Assembly (NCBI GenBank): GCA_938049325.1
Contig: CALICC010000326.1
Coordinates: forward strand, 1-15,835
DNA length: 15,835 nucleotides
Source of the DNA: an uncultured Ilumatobacter sp.
GTDB taxonomy: Bacteria > Actinomycetota > Acidimicrobiia > Acidimicrobiales > Ilumatobacteraceae
Reading direction: 5' to 3'
Under the pieces are notes generated by a model, which searched no databases, was not told the DNA's origin, and saw only the letters and a program-made list of their open reading frames with translations. How positions within the stretch are numbered: the first letter of the stretch is position 1; each line of letters begins with the position of its first letter. This document shows positions 1 to 7,306 of the stretch, piece by piece. A program made the translations under genes and the position numbers.

Positions 1-477
1 GATCTGGCTCGGACTCACCACCCCGACGTTGGCGGTGACCCGGCGCAGATGCAGGCGGTCAATGCGGCAGCTGCCGAGGCGCTACGGCGCATCGCCGCGC
101 GTGATGCGCCACGCGCAGCCAACGAGCACCAAGGCGTGGCCTCGGACTCGCCCACGCCACAAACGGACTGGGCCGGTGCAACCCGTGACGTTCCGTCGTT
201 CACGGTGGAGGCACTTCCCGTCGAGACGTTCGAAGCGTTGCTCCTCGCTACCAAGGAACTCGGTGAAGTCGAAGACGACGATCCTCCGTACGAGCTCAGA
301 GTGCTGCTGGCTGATCCGCTCGCGTGCTGGTGCCAACTCGACGTGGTGCCGGATGCCGGCGCCTCCACGGTGAGTATCAGCATCGCCACGGTGGAAGGTG
401 CGCCGCTCCCGCCTCTCGTCGAGGTGCGCAACGCCTGGATCGCCGTGCTGAACGGGCTCGACTGGTCGACGTTGTAG
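1..477 (+). CDS. J-domain (DnaJ-like) protein, 5' end outside window
   Basis: The reading frame is open from base 1 to the TAG at 475-477, giving 158 visible residues. The first codons read LARTHHPDVGGDPAQM followed by an Ala-rich helix. This is the end of helix II, the HPD loop (residues 8-10) and helix III of a J domain, so the protein should stimulate an Hsp70 (DnaK) ATPase. The first in-frame ATG (49) lies inside helix III and is not the true start; the gene begins upstream of the window. After the J domain comes a polar linker (about residues 45-65), then a roughly 90-residue C-terminal region with no Gly/Phe or zinc-finger segment. It is therefore not a canonical DnaJ, but a type III J protein with its own C-terminal domain of unknown role. 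It converges on the lipoprotein gene with 5 bp between the stops. The J-domain call is firm; client and function are unknown. Confidence 0.82.
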   Translation, partial: DLARTHHPDVGGDPAQMQAVNAAAAEALRRIAARDAPRAANEHQGVASDSPTPQTDWAGATRDVPSFTVEALPVETFEALLLATKELGEVEDDDPPYELRVLLADPLACWCQLDVVPDAGASTVSISIATVEGAPLPPLVEVRNAWIAVLNGLDWSTL

Positions 478-482
478 CGCGC

Positions 483-890
483 TCAGGTCCCGGTCGCGCT
501 GTTCATGACCACGAACTGGGCCTGCTGGCCCTCCGCACGGTGATTGTCGATGTCGCAGATGACGCTGTAGTTCCCCGACTCTTCGAATGTGACCGTGACC
601 GCACGCCGCTCGCCGGGCGGAATTCGCTCGGTCATGCCGAGGCGACGGTTCGCGTCGGTGAGCACCTCCATCTGATGATCGAGGTTGCCTGCGTTGGTCA
701 CCTCGAATCGGATGGTGTCGCCCGCCTCGATCACGATCGCTTCGTCGGCGCTGAACGTGAACTCGCGAGCCTCGATGGCGACACTTCGCGGCTCGCCGCC
801 GGCGGGGTCGTCCGACCCGCACCCGACGAGGATCGCGAGGAAGGCGGAAACGCCCAACAGGCTGCGCATGGTTCTGGTGGCTCGCGTCAT
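483..890 (-). CDS. cupredoxin-like lipoprotein
   Basis: This is a 135-aa protein starting at ATG 890; ATG 869 (residue 8) is a possible alternative. A longer frame from 974 would overlap the end of the upstream tsaC gene and put 28 polar residues before the signal, so I reject it. An Arg-containing n-region, a hydrophobic stretch (residues 11-23) and the lipobox LVGC with Cys24 indicate a lipoprotein anchored outside the membrane. The mature part is a single cupredoxin-like beta domain. Candidate type 1 copper ligands are His72 (in LDHQ), Cys112 and His117 (C-x4-H). The residue at the usual axial Met position (H-x4-M) is Gln122. Gln as axial ligand is known from stellacyanins, so copper binding remains plausible. 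The likely role is extracytoplasmic electron transfer or copper handling. It is the last gene of the hydrolase-tsaC unit, 22 bp after the tsaC stop. Confidence 0.78.
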   Translation of the reverse strand: MTRATRTMRSLLGVSAFLAILVGCGSDDPAGGEPRSVAIEAREFTFSADEAIVIEAGDTIRFEVTNAGNLDHQMEVLTDANRRLGMTERIPPGERRAVTVTFEESGNYSVICDIDNHRAEGQQAQFVVMNSATGT

Positions 891-912
891 GCGTTCATTG
901 TGGCCGGAGGCG

Positions 913-1845
913 TCACGCCGGACGGGGTGCGGCTGCTTTGGTGAGTCGGTCGCGAATCGCGTGCCCAAGGCCAACCGCTTCAGGGAGGACGGCGATCAGG
1001 GTGGTGACGCCGTCTGCGTCGGCGCGACGGAGTTCGCCGTAGAGCTCGCGCGCGTAGCGAGCCACGTCGTGCGTGAGGTCGAGCGTGCGCGCTCCGGGCG
1101 TTCCGGCCTTGAGTGCCAGCGCATCGTCGTGTGAGTCGACCAGGCGGACCTGGCACGCCGGCGCATAGTGGGAGGGGAGCATGCCGCTTGCGCGTGCGGG
1201 GCCGTGGGCGTCGGCCAGTTCGGTTCCGAGGAGCGCGCTGATCTCAGCGCTGCTGACGCCGCCGACACGAAGGATCTGGAGTGGCTCGACGGTCGTGTCG
1301 ACGATGGTGCTCTCCACGCCGACGGGGCATGGCCCGCCGTCGAGGACGACATCGCGTTCGTCGTCGAGGAACTCGCCGAGATCGTCGAGCACGTGCTGTG
1401 CCGTTGTCGGGCTCACCCGACCGAATCGATTCGCCGACGGCGCGGCAACCGGGACACCGGCGAGTCGAATCATCTCGCGCGCCATGGGATGCGCCGGCAC
1501 TCGCAGTCCGACCGAATCACGTCCACCAGCGACCGACGCAGGGAATCGGTCAGATCGCGGGACGATCAACGTGAGCGGGCCCGGCCAGACGAGTTGTGCG
1601 AGTCGACGCGCCAGATCCGACGCCGCTGGAGCCCAGCGATCGAGGTCCTCAGGGTCGGCCAAGTGGACGATCAGGGGGTGGTCGGTGGGGCGATCCTTGA
1701 GCGCGAATACTCGGTTGATCGCGTCGGGGTTGGTCGCATCGGCGGCCAATCCGTACACCGTCTCGGTCGGCATTGCGACCGCACCACCCGCCCGAATGGC
1801 CGCTGCTGCGCGTTCGACCTCGCCGCGGATGAGGCGAACCGTCAC
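913..1845 (-). CDS. threonylcarbamoyl-AMP synthase (Sua5/YrdC/TsaC family)
   Basis: This 310-aa enzyme makes L-threonylcarbamoyl-AMP from Thr, bicarbonate and ATP, the first step of the t6A37 modification of ANN-decoding tRNAs in the cytoplasm. The YrdC domain (about residues 5-200) carries the family signatures: MPTETVYGLAADA (25-37), the K-x-R motif (Lys50, Arg52), WPGPLTL (87-93) and the S-x-N motif (Ser137, Asn139). A linker with LPSHYAP (223-229) leads to a Sua5 C-terminal domain ending in GLGHAIRDRL (292-301). The protein is thus the two-domain Sua5 type, not the short TsaC type. The start is GTG 1845, whose bases overlap the TGA of the upstream hydrolase (GTGA). The frame stays open upstream to 1932, but that part lies antiparallel to no known domain and inside the hydrolase gene. 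Confidence 0.93.
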   Translation of the reverse strand: MTVRLIRGEVERAAAAIRAGGAVAMPTETVYGLAADATNPDAINRVFALKDRPTDHPLIVHLADPEDLDRWAPAASDLARRLAQLVWPGPLTLIVPRSDRFPASVAGGRDSVGLRVPAHPMAREMIRLAGVPVAAPSANRFGRVSPTTAQHVLDDLGEFLDDERDVVLDGGPCPVGVESTIVDTTVEPLQILRVGGVSSAEISALLGTELADAHGPARASGMLPSHYAPACQVRLVDSHDDALALKAGTPGARTLDLTHDVARYARELYGELRRADADGVTTLIAVLPEAVGLGHAIRDRLTKAAAPRPA

Positions 1846-2546
1846 TGAGCGCCGACGAACTCGAGGGTGGCGTCGAAGAACCCGAACGATTCGGTCGTGG
1901 CGAAATGGTCGGTCTTCGGGAGTGTGATGCACCGGCCGTCGGGAAACGCTGCGGCCAGCTCATCGCCGGGGTGGACGAAGTCGTCGGCGCCGACGACAAC
2001 CAGCACCGGACAGGTGACACCGGCCATGCCTTCAGCGTCGATCTCGGGACCTGCCGGACGTTGCATGACCGCCAGAAGCGCGCGCATGTCGTTGCCTGGT
2101 TGTTGCGCGTACTGGGCGAACAGGCGCGCCGACTGGGGAAGGGTCGACGGGTCGGCGCCATCGATGAGCGCTTGCAATCCATCGGCGATCATCGTCGCGC
2201 CCGAATGGTCGCGCTCGAAGACATTGCTACCGATCCCGGCGAGCACGAGTCGGTCGAAGCGGTGCGGTTCGCGGATCGCGAGACGCAGCAGGGTGAGTGC
2301 GCCGAGCGAGAAGCCGATGGCGGACACCGGCTCATCGGGGAGGTGCTCCACCACGCGCGAGGTGAGGTCGGCATACGCCGCCGGGTCGTGAGGCTTGGGT
2401 GCGGTGCCGTGGCCGAGCAGATCGATCCCGATGACCTGTTTCCCGCCGTCTTCCAAGAGCGCCGAGAAGCCGTTCTGCTCCCACGTGGTGGCGAACGAAC
2501 CGCCCCAACCGTGCACCAGAGCAACCGATGTTGCTGATTCGATCAT
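1842..2546 (-). CDS. alpha/beta hydrolase fold protein
   Basis: This is a 234-aa single-domain alpha/beta hydrolase. The oxyanion-hole HGWGGS motif is at residues 12-17, the nucleophile elbow G-F-S-L-G has Ser80, the probable acid is Asp188 in GADDF, and the general base is His214 in KTDHFA. Size and layout resemble BioH-like or other small carboxylesterases, but nothing nearby (no biotin genes) fixes the substrate. There is no signal peptide, so it should be cytoplasmic. The start at ATG 2546 is set by a good Shine-Dalgarno sequence (AAGGAAGA, 2558-2551). The same frame stays open antisense to guaB1 as far as 4046, but that extension is not coding. It is the first gene of a unit with tsaC (GTGA overlap) and the lipoprotein. 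Confidence 0.88.
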   Translation of the reverse strand: MIESATSVALVHGWGGSFATTWEQNGFSALLEDGGKQVIGIDLLGHGTAPKPHDPAAYADLTSRVVEHLPDEPVSAIGFSLGALTLLRLAIREPHRFDRLVLAGIGSNVFERDHSGATMIADGLQALIDGADPSTLPQSARLFAQYAQQPGNDMRALLAVMQRPAGPEIDAEGMAGVTCPVLVVVGADDFVHPGDELAAAFPDGRCITLPKTDHFATTESFGFFDATLEFVGAQ

Positions 2547-2550
2547 GTGG

Positions 2551-2558
2551 TCTTCCTT
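2551..2558 (-). promoter_or_regulatory. ribosome binding site of the hydrolase gene
   Basis: On the minus strand AAGGAAGA stands 4 nt (core AAGGA 7 nt) before ATG 2546. It fixes the start against a frame that otherwise stays open for 500 more codons upstream. Confidence 0.7.
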
Positions 2559-2612
2559 CGTGGATCTGACGCCTGCGGCGCGCTGTTCTACAGATGTGAG
2601 CGTAGGACGCAA

Positions 2613-2618
2613 TAACAT
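2613..2618 (+). promoter_or_regulatory. probable -10 box of guaB1 (leaderless type)
   Basis: TAACAT fits TANNNT and ends 9 nt before the guaB1 ATG (2628). No Shine-Dalgarno sequence lies between, so transcription would begin at or within a couple of bases of the start codon. No convincing -35 box is seen. The 81-bp gap to the divergent hydrolase gene must also hold the opposite promoter; TACGCT on the minus strand (2604-2599) is one weak candidate. Confidence 0.45.
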
Positions 2619-2627
2619 CGGCGCCCC

Positions 2628-4061
2628 ATGCGCCTGCTGCACCCGAACCCCGGTCACGATCTCACATACAACGACGTGTTCATGGTGCCGAGCCTGTCCG
2701 ACGTCGCGTCGCGGATGAACGTCGACCTCACCACACCTGACGGCATCGGCACCACGATTCCACTCGTTGTTGCCAACATGACAGCGGTCGCTGGCCGGCG
2801 GATGGCCGAGACAATCGCTCGGCGAGGTGGCGTGGCCATCCTGCCCCAAGACATCCCGATCGATGTCGTCGGCGGGGTGATCGAGAGCGTCAAACGTTGC
2901 CACCCCGTGTTCGACACGCCGATCACTTTGGGGCCCGAGGCGACGATCGGCGACGCGCTCTCGTTGATCAACAAACGGTCCCACGGCGCCGTGGTGATCG
3001 TGGAAGACGGTGTGCCGATCGGAGTGTTCGTCGGCAAGGACGCTGACGGCTTCGACCGGTTCACACAGCTCCGCAACGTCATGTCGTCGACGGTTCACAT
3101 CCTGCCCGAAGACATCGACGCCGAGGCGGCGCACACTCAGCTCGGCGACCAGCGGCTCCACGTCGCACCGGTGGTCGGTTCCGACGAACGCCTGCTCGGT
3201 GTGTTGACGCGCAAAGGTGCCTTGCGATCGACGATCTACACGCCCGCCGTCGACGCCGAAGGCCGTTTGCTCGTCGGAGTGGCGGTCGGGATCAATGGTG
3301 ATCCGGCGGAGCGAGCGTCGCGGCTCGCAGCCATGGGCGCCGACGTGCTCGTCATCGACACGGCGCACGGACATCAGACGCGCACGCTGCGAGCGGTCGA
3401 GGCGGTGCGCGCTGCAGTTCCGGCGGCGAAGATCGTGGCGGGCAACGTCGTCACCGTCGACGGAACCCGCGAGCTGATCGAGGCAGGAGCCGACGTGGTG
3501 AAGGTGGGTGTCGGCCCGGGCGCCATGTGCACCACGCGCATGATGACCGGAGTCGGGCGTCCGCAGTTCTCGGCTGTGGTGGAGTGTGCGGCCGAGGCGA
3601 AGCGTGTCGGAGGGTTCATCTGGGCTGACGGTGGCGTGAAGTTTCCGCGTGACGTTGCGCTTGCGCTGGCTGGGGGAGCGGCCAACGTGATGCTCGGCTC
3701 GTGGCTGGCAGGCACCCACGAGTCGGCAGCCGATGTGCGGATCGACACCGACGGGCGTCTGTACAAGGAGAGCTTCGGCATGGCGTCGAACCGCGCCGTG
3801 AAGAATCGGACGAGGACCGAGTCCGAATTCGATCGAGCTCGCAAAGAACTGTTCGAGGAAGGCATCAGCACGTCGCGGATGTACCTCGACCCCGACCGGC
3901 CCGGCGTCGAAGACATCATTGATCAGATCGTGGCCGGGCTGCGATCGTCGTGCACCTACTCGGGAGCCGACTCGATCGACGAGTTCCAGGCCCGAGCGGT
4001 CGTTGGAGTGCAAGGAGCCTCGGGGTACGACGAGGGTCGTCCGCACGGAGTGTCGTGGTGA
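2628..4061 (+). CDS. guaB1: GuaB1-type IMP dehydrogenase/GMP reductase with CBS domains
   Basis: This 477-aa protein belongs to the IMPDH/GMPR superfamily (TIM barrel). The barrel is interrupted by a pair of CBS domains (about residues 93-203). The catalytic cysteine is Cys301 in GVGPGAMCTTR, followed by TGVGRPQ. ADGG (333-336) and the phosphate loop MLGSWLAG (355-362) are present. The C-terminal segment LRSSCTYSGAD (438-448) and the tail are typical of the actinobacterial GuaB1 family, whose member in Mycobacterium smegmatis was shown to be a GMP reductase (GMP to IMP, NADPH) regulated through its CBS domains. I therefore favour GMP reductase over IMP dehydrogenase; the canonical IMPDH flap motif with R-V-P-Y is absent. 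It is the first gene of a unit with cmk (GTGA overlap) and the acyltransferase. The start at ATG 2628 fits the family N-terminus. Confidence 0.93.
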   Translation: MRLLHPNPGHDLTYNDVFMVPSLSDVASRMNVDLTTPDGIGTTIPLVVANMTAVAGRRMAETIARRGGVAILPQDIPIDVVGGVIESVKRCHPVFDTPITLGPEATIGDALSLINKRSHGAVVIVEDGVPIGVFVGKDADGFDRFTQLRNVMSSTVHILPEDIDAEAAHTQLGDQRLHVAPVVGSDERLLGVLTRKGALRSTIYTPAVDAEGRLLVGVAVGINGDPAERASRLAAMGADVLVIDTAHGHQTRTLRAVEAVRAAVPAAKIVAGNVVTVDGTRELIEAGADVVKVGVGPGAMCTTRMMTGVGRPQFSAVVECAAEAKRVGGFIWADGGVKFPRDVALALAGGAANVMLGSWLAGTHESAADVRIDTDGRLYKESFGMASNRAVKNRTRTESEFDRARKELFEEGISTSRMYLDPDRPGVEDIIDQIVAGLRSSCTYSGADSIDEFQARAVVGVQGASGYDEGRPHGVSW

Positions 4062-4708
4062 CGGTGATCGCGATCGACGGACCGGCAGGAGCCGGCAAGT
4101 CGACGGTTGGTCGCGCTGTAGCGTCCGAGCTCGGCGTCGGCTATCTCGACACGGGCGCGATGTACCGGGCGGTGACCTACGCGGTGCTCCGTCGTGGCGT
4201 GGATCCAGCCGATCTCGACGAGGCCGAGCGTGTCGGAGATATCGCCCGGTCCGCGCAAATCTTGGTCGATGACGTCGACGGAGCCACCCACGTCGAAGTT
4301 GACGGTGTGGACGTGACCACCGAAATTCGGGGCCGCGGCGTCACCGGATTGGTGAGCGCGGTCGCGGCGAACTCGGCGGTGCGCCACGAACTCGTCGCAC
4401 GTCAGCGCGCGTGGGTCAGCGACCGAGGTGGTGCCGTGGTCGAAGGTCGAGACATTGGATCCGTGGTATTCCCCGATGCCGACCTGAAGCTCTACGTCAC
4501 CGCCTCCGCCCGGGTGCGCGCCGAACGACGCGTTGCCGAGATCGGCGGCGACATCGACGAGGTCGAAGCATCGATCATCGAACGCGATCGCAAGGATTCA
4601 TCGCGTGCCGACAGCCCGCTCGTCGAAGCGTCAGGCGCGACCGTCGTCGACACCTCGGGTTTGACCATCGATGAGGTGGTCGAGCAAATTCTTGATCTGC
4701 TGTCATGA
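4058..4708 (+). CDS. cmk: (d)CMP kinase
   Basis: This 216-aa cytidylate kinase phosphorylates CMP and dCMP with ATP in the cytoplasm. The P-loop GPAGAGKS is at residues 8-15, the CMP-site motif DTGAMYRAV at 31-39, the conserved VVEGRDIGSVVFP at 127-139, and the lid/catalytic segment ERDRKDSSRADSPL at 175-188. Length is near the usual 220-230. The start is GTG 4058, overlapping the guaB1 stop as GTGA, and the protein then begins VTVIAIDGPAG as expected. The frame upstream to 3950 lies inside guaB1 and is not used. Its stop overlaps the next gene's ATG (ATGA), so all three genes look translationally coupled. Confidence 0.96.
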   Translation: MTVIAIDGPAGAGKSTVGRAVASELGVGYLDTGAMYRAVTYAVLRRGVDPADLDEAERVGDIARSAQILVDDVDGATHVEVDGVDVTTEIRGRGVTGLVSAVAANSAVRHELVARQRAWVSDRGGAVVEGRDIGSVVFPDADLKLYVTASARVRAERRVAEIGGDIDEVEASIIERDRKDSSRADSPLVEASGATVVDTSGLTIDEVVEQILDLLS

Positions 4709-5376
4709 ATCGCGTCGTCACCAAGCCCGGGCGAGACACTCGCTGGAACCGCTTCCTGTACGGGTTCTTTCGCCAGCTCATCGCAAATCCGCTCCGGCTG
4801 TATACGCGCGGAACGGTTGACGGGAAGCATCATCTACCCGATGGGGCTTTTGTGCTCGCCCCGGTTCACCGCAGCTATATCGACACGCCGATCTCCACGT
4901 GGGTGCAGGTTCGTCGTATGCGCTATCTCGGCAAGGACTCGATGTGGAAGTACGAGCGACTCGGCAAGCTCTTCACCGCAATGGGTGCGATTCCCGTGCA
5001 CCGCGGCAGTATCGATCGCGAGGCGATGAAGCGATGCATCGACGTGCTGTCGACCGGCCAGCCGCTCGTCTTGTTCCCCGAAGGTGAACGAAAGGACGGG
5101 CTGACGGTTCACCCGCTCCTCGACGGTGCGGCGTTCCTTGCGGCCAAGGCGGACGTGCCTTTGGTGCCCATGGCTATTGCCGGCTCCGATCGCGTGATGC
5201 CACGCGGTGCGAAATTCGTCTACCCCCGCAAGGTGCACATCATCGTCGGCGAGCCGTTCAAGGTCGAGACCAACGACAAGGGCCGAGCGACGCGTGAGCA
5301 CCTGAGTGAGGCAACGCAACGTCTCCACGCGGACATTCAGCGGCTCTACGACCAGGCGCTCGCGCACATCGGCTGA
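4705..5376 (+). CDS. plsC: 1-acyl-sn-glycerol-3-phosphate acyltransferase family protein
   Basis: This 223-aa PlsC/LPLAT-family acyltransferase probably adds the second acyl chain to lysophosphatidic acid, giving phosphatidic acid at the inner membrane face. The catalytic H-x4-D motif is His55-RSYI-Asp60, block II includes GAIPVHRG (94-101), block III is LFPEGER (123-129), and block IV VPLVPMAIAG is at 151-160. The N-terminus is only weakly hydrophobic (about residues 17-32), suggesting peripheral binding. The ATG overlaps the cmk stop (ATGA). Many actinobacteria carry cmk next to plsC; the GTPase gene der, often the next partner, is absent here. A convergent gene follows 21 bp downstream. 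Exact acyl acceptor is inferred from the family. Confidence 0.88.
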   Translation: MNRVVTKPGRDTRWNRFLYGFFRQLIANPLRLYTRGTVDGKHHLPDGAFVLAPVHRSYIDTPISTWVQVRRMRYLGKDSMWKYERLGKLFTAMGAIPVHRGSIDREAMKRCIDVLSTGQPLVLFPEGERKDGLTVHPLLDGAAFLAAKADVPLVPMAIAGSDRVMPRGAKFVYPRKVHIIVGEPFKVETNDKGRATREHLSEATQRLHADIQRLYDQALAHIG

Positions 5377-5397
5377 TCTCCTGTTGCCCGACGCGGT

Positions 5398-6660
5398 TCA
5401 GGAGGCGAAGAAGGCGGTCAGGGCCGAGGCGAGGTGACCCGGGTCGTCGACGCCGCACAGTTCCCTGGCCGAGTGCATCGAGAGCTGCGGCACCCCGACG
5501 TCGACCGTCTCGATACCAAGCCGTGTCGCGGTGATCGGGCCGATGGTCGATCCGCACGGCATGTTGTTCCTGGACACGAAGACCTGCCAGGGGACGCCGG
5601 CCTGCTCGCATGCGGCTTCGAACATCGCGGCGGTGGATGCCGATGTGGCGTAGCGCTGGTTGGCATTGACCTTGATCGCCGGTCCGGCGTTCACGAGTGG
5701 GCGGTGGCCGGGCTCGTGCCGCTCGACGTAGTTCGGGTGAACGGCGTGCGCGTTGTCGGCCGACACGCATGCCGACGATGCGAGTGCTCGATGCAGATCA
5801 TCGCCAGAGCCGCCGCGCCCGGTGACGAGGCGGTGCAAGATTGCCTCGAGGAACGGACCGCTCGCCCCGGTGTTGCTCGCCGAGCCAACCTCTTCGTGGT
5901 CGTTGAGCACGATCACGCTGATGTGATCGCCTCGATCTGACTTCGTGGATTCTGCTGCGAGTGCGACAGTGGCCGCCCAACACGACAGCTGGTTGTCGAG
6001 TCGGGCCGACGCGAGCAGTGACGAGTCGGCACCGATGACCGCTGCGCCCTGCGTGTCATACAGGCACAGATCCCACCAGGTGGGCGCAGCGTCGAGGCCA
6101 GCGTGAGCTCCCAACCATTGGGCGAATTCACCCGGTTGAGCTTGGCCGACGCCCCACACCGGCGTCAGGTGCTGCTGGCGGTCGAGTTTGAGGCCGTCTT
6201 CGTTCACGCCACGATCGAGGTGCACCGCGAGCTGTGAGACGCGCGCGATCGGCTCACGGGCGTCAACGAGATGCGAGTCGCCGTCGGCTCCGATCACCCG
6301 GCCGGCGACGCTGAGATCGCGATCGAGCCACGTGTTGTTGAGGATGCCGCCGTAGACCTCGACTCCGAGCTGTTTCCATCCGACCGTCGATTGATCCGGC
6401 CGCGGTTTGACCCGCAGGCCGGGCGAGTCGGTGTGCGCTCCGGCGATTCGGAACCCACTCGAGCTGGATGCCGAGTCGGGGATCGACCACGCGATCACCG
6501 CGCCCGACCGGACGACGGTGCCGCGCCGTGGGATCTCGCTCCAGGCATCCGACTCGTCGAGCTGTTCGAACCCGGAGAGCCGGGCCAGTGTGGACTCGAC
6601 CGCGTGCCACGGCGAAGGCGAAGCGTCGAGGTAGGCAATGAGATCGGAGACGTCGGCCAT
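5398..6660 (-). CDS. apeB: M18 family aminopeptidase
   Basis: This 420-aa cytosolic dizinc aminopeptidase is of the aspartyl aminopeptidase type and removes N-terminal acidic or other residues from peptides. Metal and catalytic motifs are all present: AHTDSP with His76, ARLDNQ with Asp222, NDHEEVGS with Glu256/Glu257, SADNAHAVHPNY with Asp302, and SMHSARE with His396. Length fits the family (about 420-430). The start at ATG 6660 is supported by AAAGG 6 nt upstream and by MADVSDLIAYLDASPSPWHAV, a typical family N-terminus. It follows the phosphatase gene by only 2 bp and is probably cotranscribed. The symbol is by family only; substrate preference cannot be read from sequence. Confidence 0.94.
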   Translation of the reverse strand: MADVSDLIAYLDASPSPWHAVESTLARLSGFEQLDESDAWSEIPRRGTVVRSGAVIAWSIPDSASSSSGFRIAGAHTDSPGLRVKPRPDQSTVGWKQLGVEVYGGILNNTWLDRDLSVAGRVIGADGDSHLVDAREPIARVSQLAVHLDRGVNEDGLKLDRQQHLTPVWGVGQAQPGEFAQWLGAHAGLDAAPTWWDLCLYDTQGAAVIGADSSLLASARLDNQLSCWAATVALAAESTKSDRGDHISVIVLNDHEEVGSASNTGASGPFLEAILHRLVTGRGGSGDDLHRALASSACVSADNAHAVHPNYVERHEPGHRPLVNAGPAIKVNANQRYATSASTAAMFEAACEQAGVPWQVFVSRNNMPCGSTIGPITATRLGIETVDVGVPQLSMHSARELCGVDDPGHLASALTAFFAS

Positions 6661-6662
6661 GT

Positions 6663-7286
6663 TCAGCCTTTCTGGAACAGACCCATGGGGAGCCCGCTGC
6701 CGCGAAGGTGGCTCGTTTCGTTGATCGTGACGATCGATCGTTCACCGCTCGCGGCCGCTGCCACGCGATGGATCGACGTGTAGTTGGGGTAGAAGAAGCC
6801 GCGAATGTCGCCATCGAGACCCAAGATCGAGGTGAGGTACGCGTTGATGACGCCACCGTGGCAGACGACCGCAACACGTTGTCCCCGATGAGTTTCGATG
6901 ATCCGCTCGATTCCACCGATCGTCCGCTCGTTGAACGTGGCGAGGTCCTCGCCAGCGTCCCAGGTTCCGTCGACCATCGCCTGCCAGCGCGGATCGTTCG
7001 CAGCCTTGAGTTCCTCGACGGGCACGTACTCGGAGCTGTCCTTGTCGAACTCGGCCACGTCGGGCTCGATGAGCAATTCGAGATCCCGGTCGGCGACCAC
7101 GGGGTGGGCCGTTTCTTGCGCCCGACGCAGAGAACTCGCGTAGATCGCATCAAGGTGCTCGGACGCGAGGTACCTTCCGAGATGTGCGGCCTGCTCGTGT
7201 CCCTCCGGGGAGAGTTCTGGGTCCGCTACACCATCCGCCAATTCTCGACGAATCGGAAGCGCATGTCTGATCAACAAAAGTTCCAT
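6663..7286 (-). CDS. histidine phosphatase (phosphoglycerate mutase-like) family protein
   Basis: This 207-aa member of the histidine phosphatase superfamily has the catalytic RHAL motif (Arg7, His8 as phospho-acceptor), the second arginine Arg55 in SSLRRAQETA, a probable acid at Glu79, and the second histidine His143 in VVCHGGVINA. It lacks the length and motifs of true glycolytic dPGM, so it is more likely a phosphatase of small phosphoesters. The substrate is unknown. The start is ATG 7286 (MELLLIRH); a longer frame to 7322 would run into pyk and add 12 residues before the first beta strand. It is the first gene of a two-gene unit with the M18 peptidase, divergent from pyk with only 20 bp between start codons. 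Confidence 0.88.
   Translation of the reverse strand: MELLLIRHALPIRRELADGVADPELSPEGHEQAAHLGRYLASEHLDAIYASSLRRAQETAHPVVADRDLELLIEPDVAEFDKDSSEYVPVEELKAANDPRWQAMVDGTWDAGEDLATFNERTIGGIERIIETHRGQRVAVVCHGGVINAYLTSILGLDGDIRGFFYPNYTSIHRVAAAASGERSIVTINETSHLRGSGLPMGLFQKG
6667..6673 (-). promoter_or_regulatory. ribosome binding site of the M18 peptidase gene
   Basis: AGAAAGG on the minus strand ends 6 nt before ATG 6660 and lies in the last codons of the upstream phosphatase gene. It supports this start and an operon arrangement. Confidence 0.55.
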
Positions 7287-7299
7287 TGCCCGATAGACA
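7271..7299 (+). promoter_or_regulatory. possible pyk promoter
   Basis: TCAACA (7271-7276, 4 of 6 to TTGACA), a 17-bp spacer and TAGACA (7294-7299) end 7 nt before the pyk ATG (7307). This would give a leaderless mRNA, matching the lack of a Shine-Dalgarno sequence. The -10 lacks the final T, so the call is weak. The -35 lies inside the divergent phosphatase gene. Confidence 0.3.
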
Positions 7300-7306
7300 A
7301 CCAGAC

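Noticed and set aside
891..974. Longer N-terminus for the cupredoxin lipoprotein starting at 974
   Set aside because: It would overlap the tsaC stop by about 60 bp and bury the signal peptide behind 28 polar residues.
1846..1932. N-terminal extension of the Sua5/TsaC gene to ATG 1932
   Set aside because: It lies within the hydrolase gene and is Arg-rich. The GTGA overlap start at 1845 matches the family N-terminus.
2547..4046. Minus-strand open frame antisense to guaB1, continuous with the hydrolase frame
   Set aside because: It has no domain likeness, the composition is typical of a GC-rich shadow frame, and a good ribosome binding site marks ATG 2546 as the real start.
5377..5397. Terminator between the convergent acyltransferase and M18 peptidase genes
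   Set aside because: The 21-bp gap shows no stem-loop followed by T residues on either strand.
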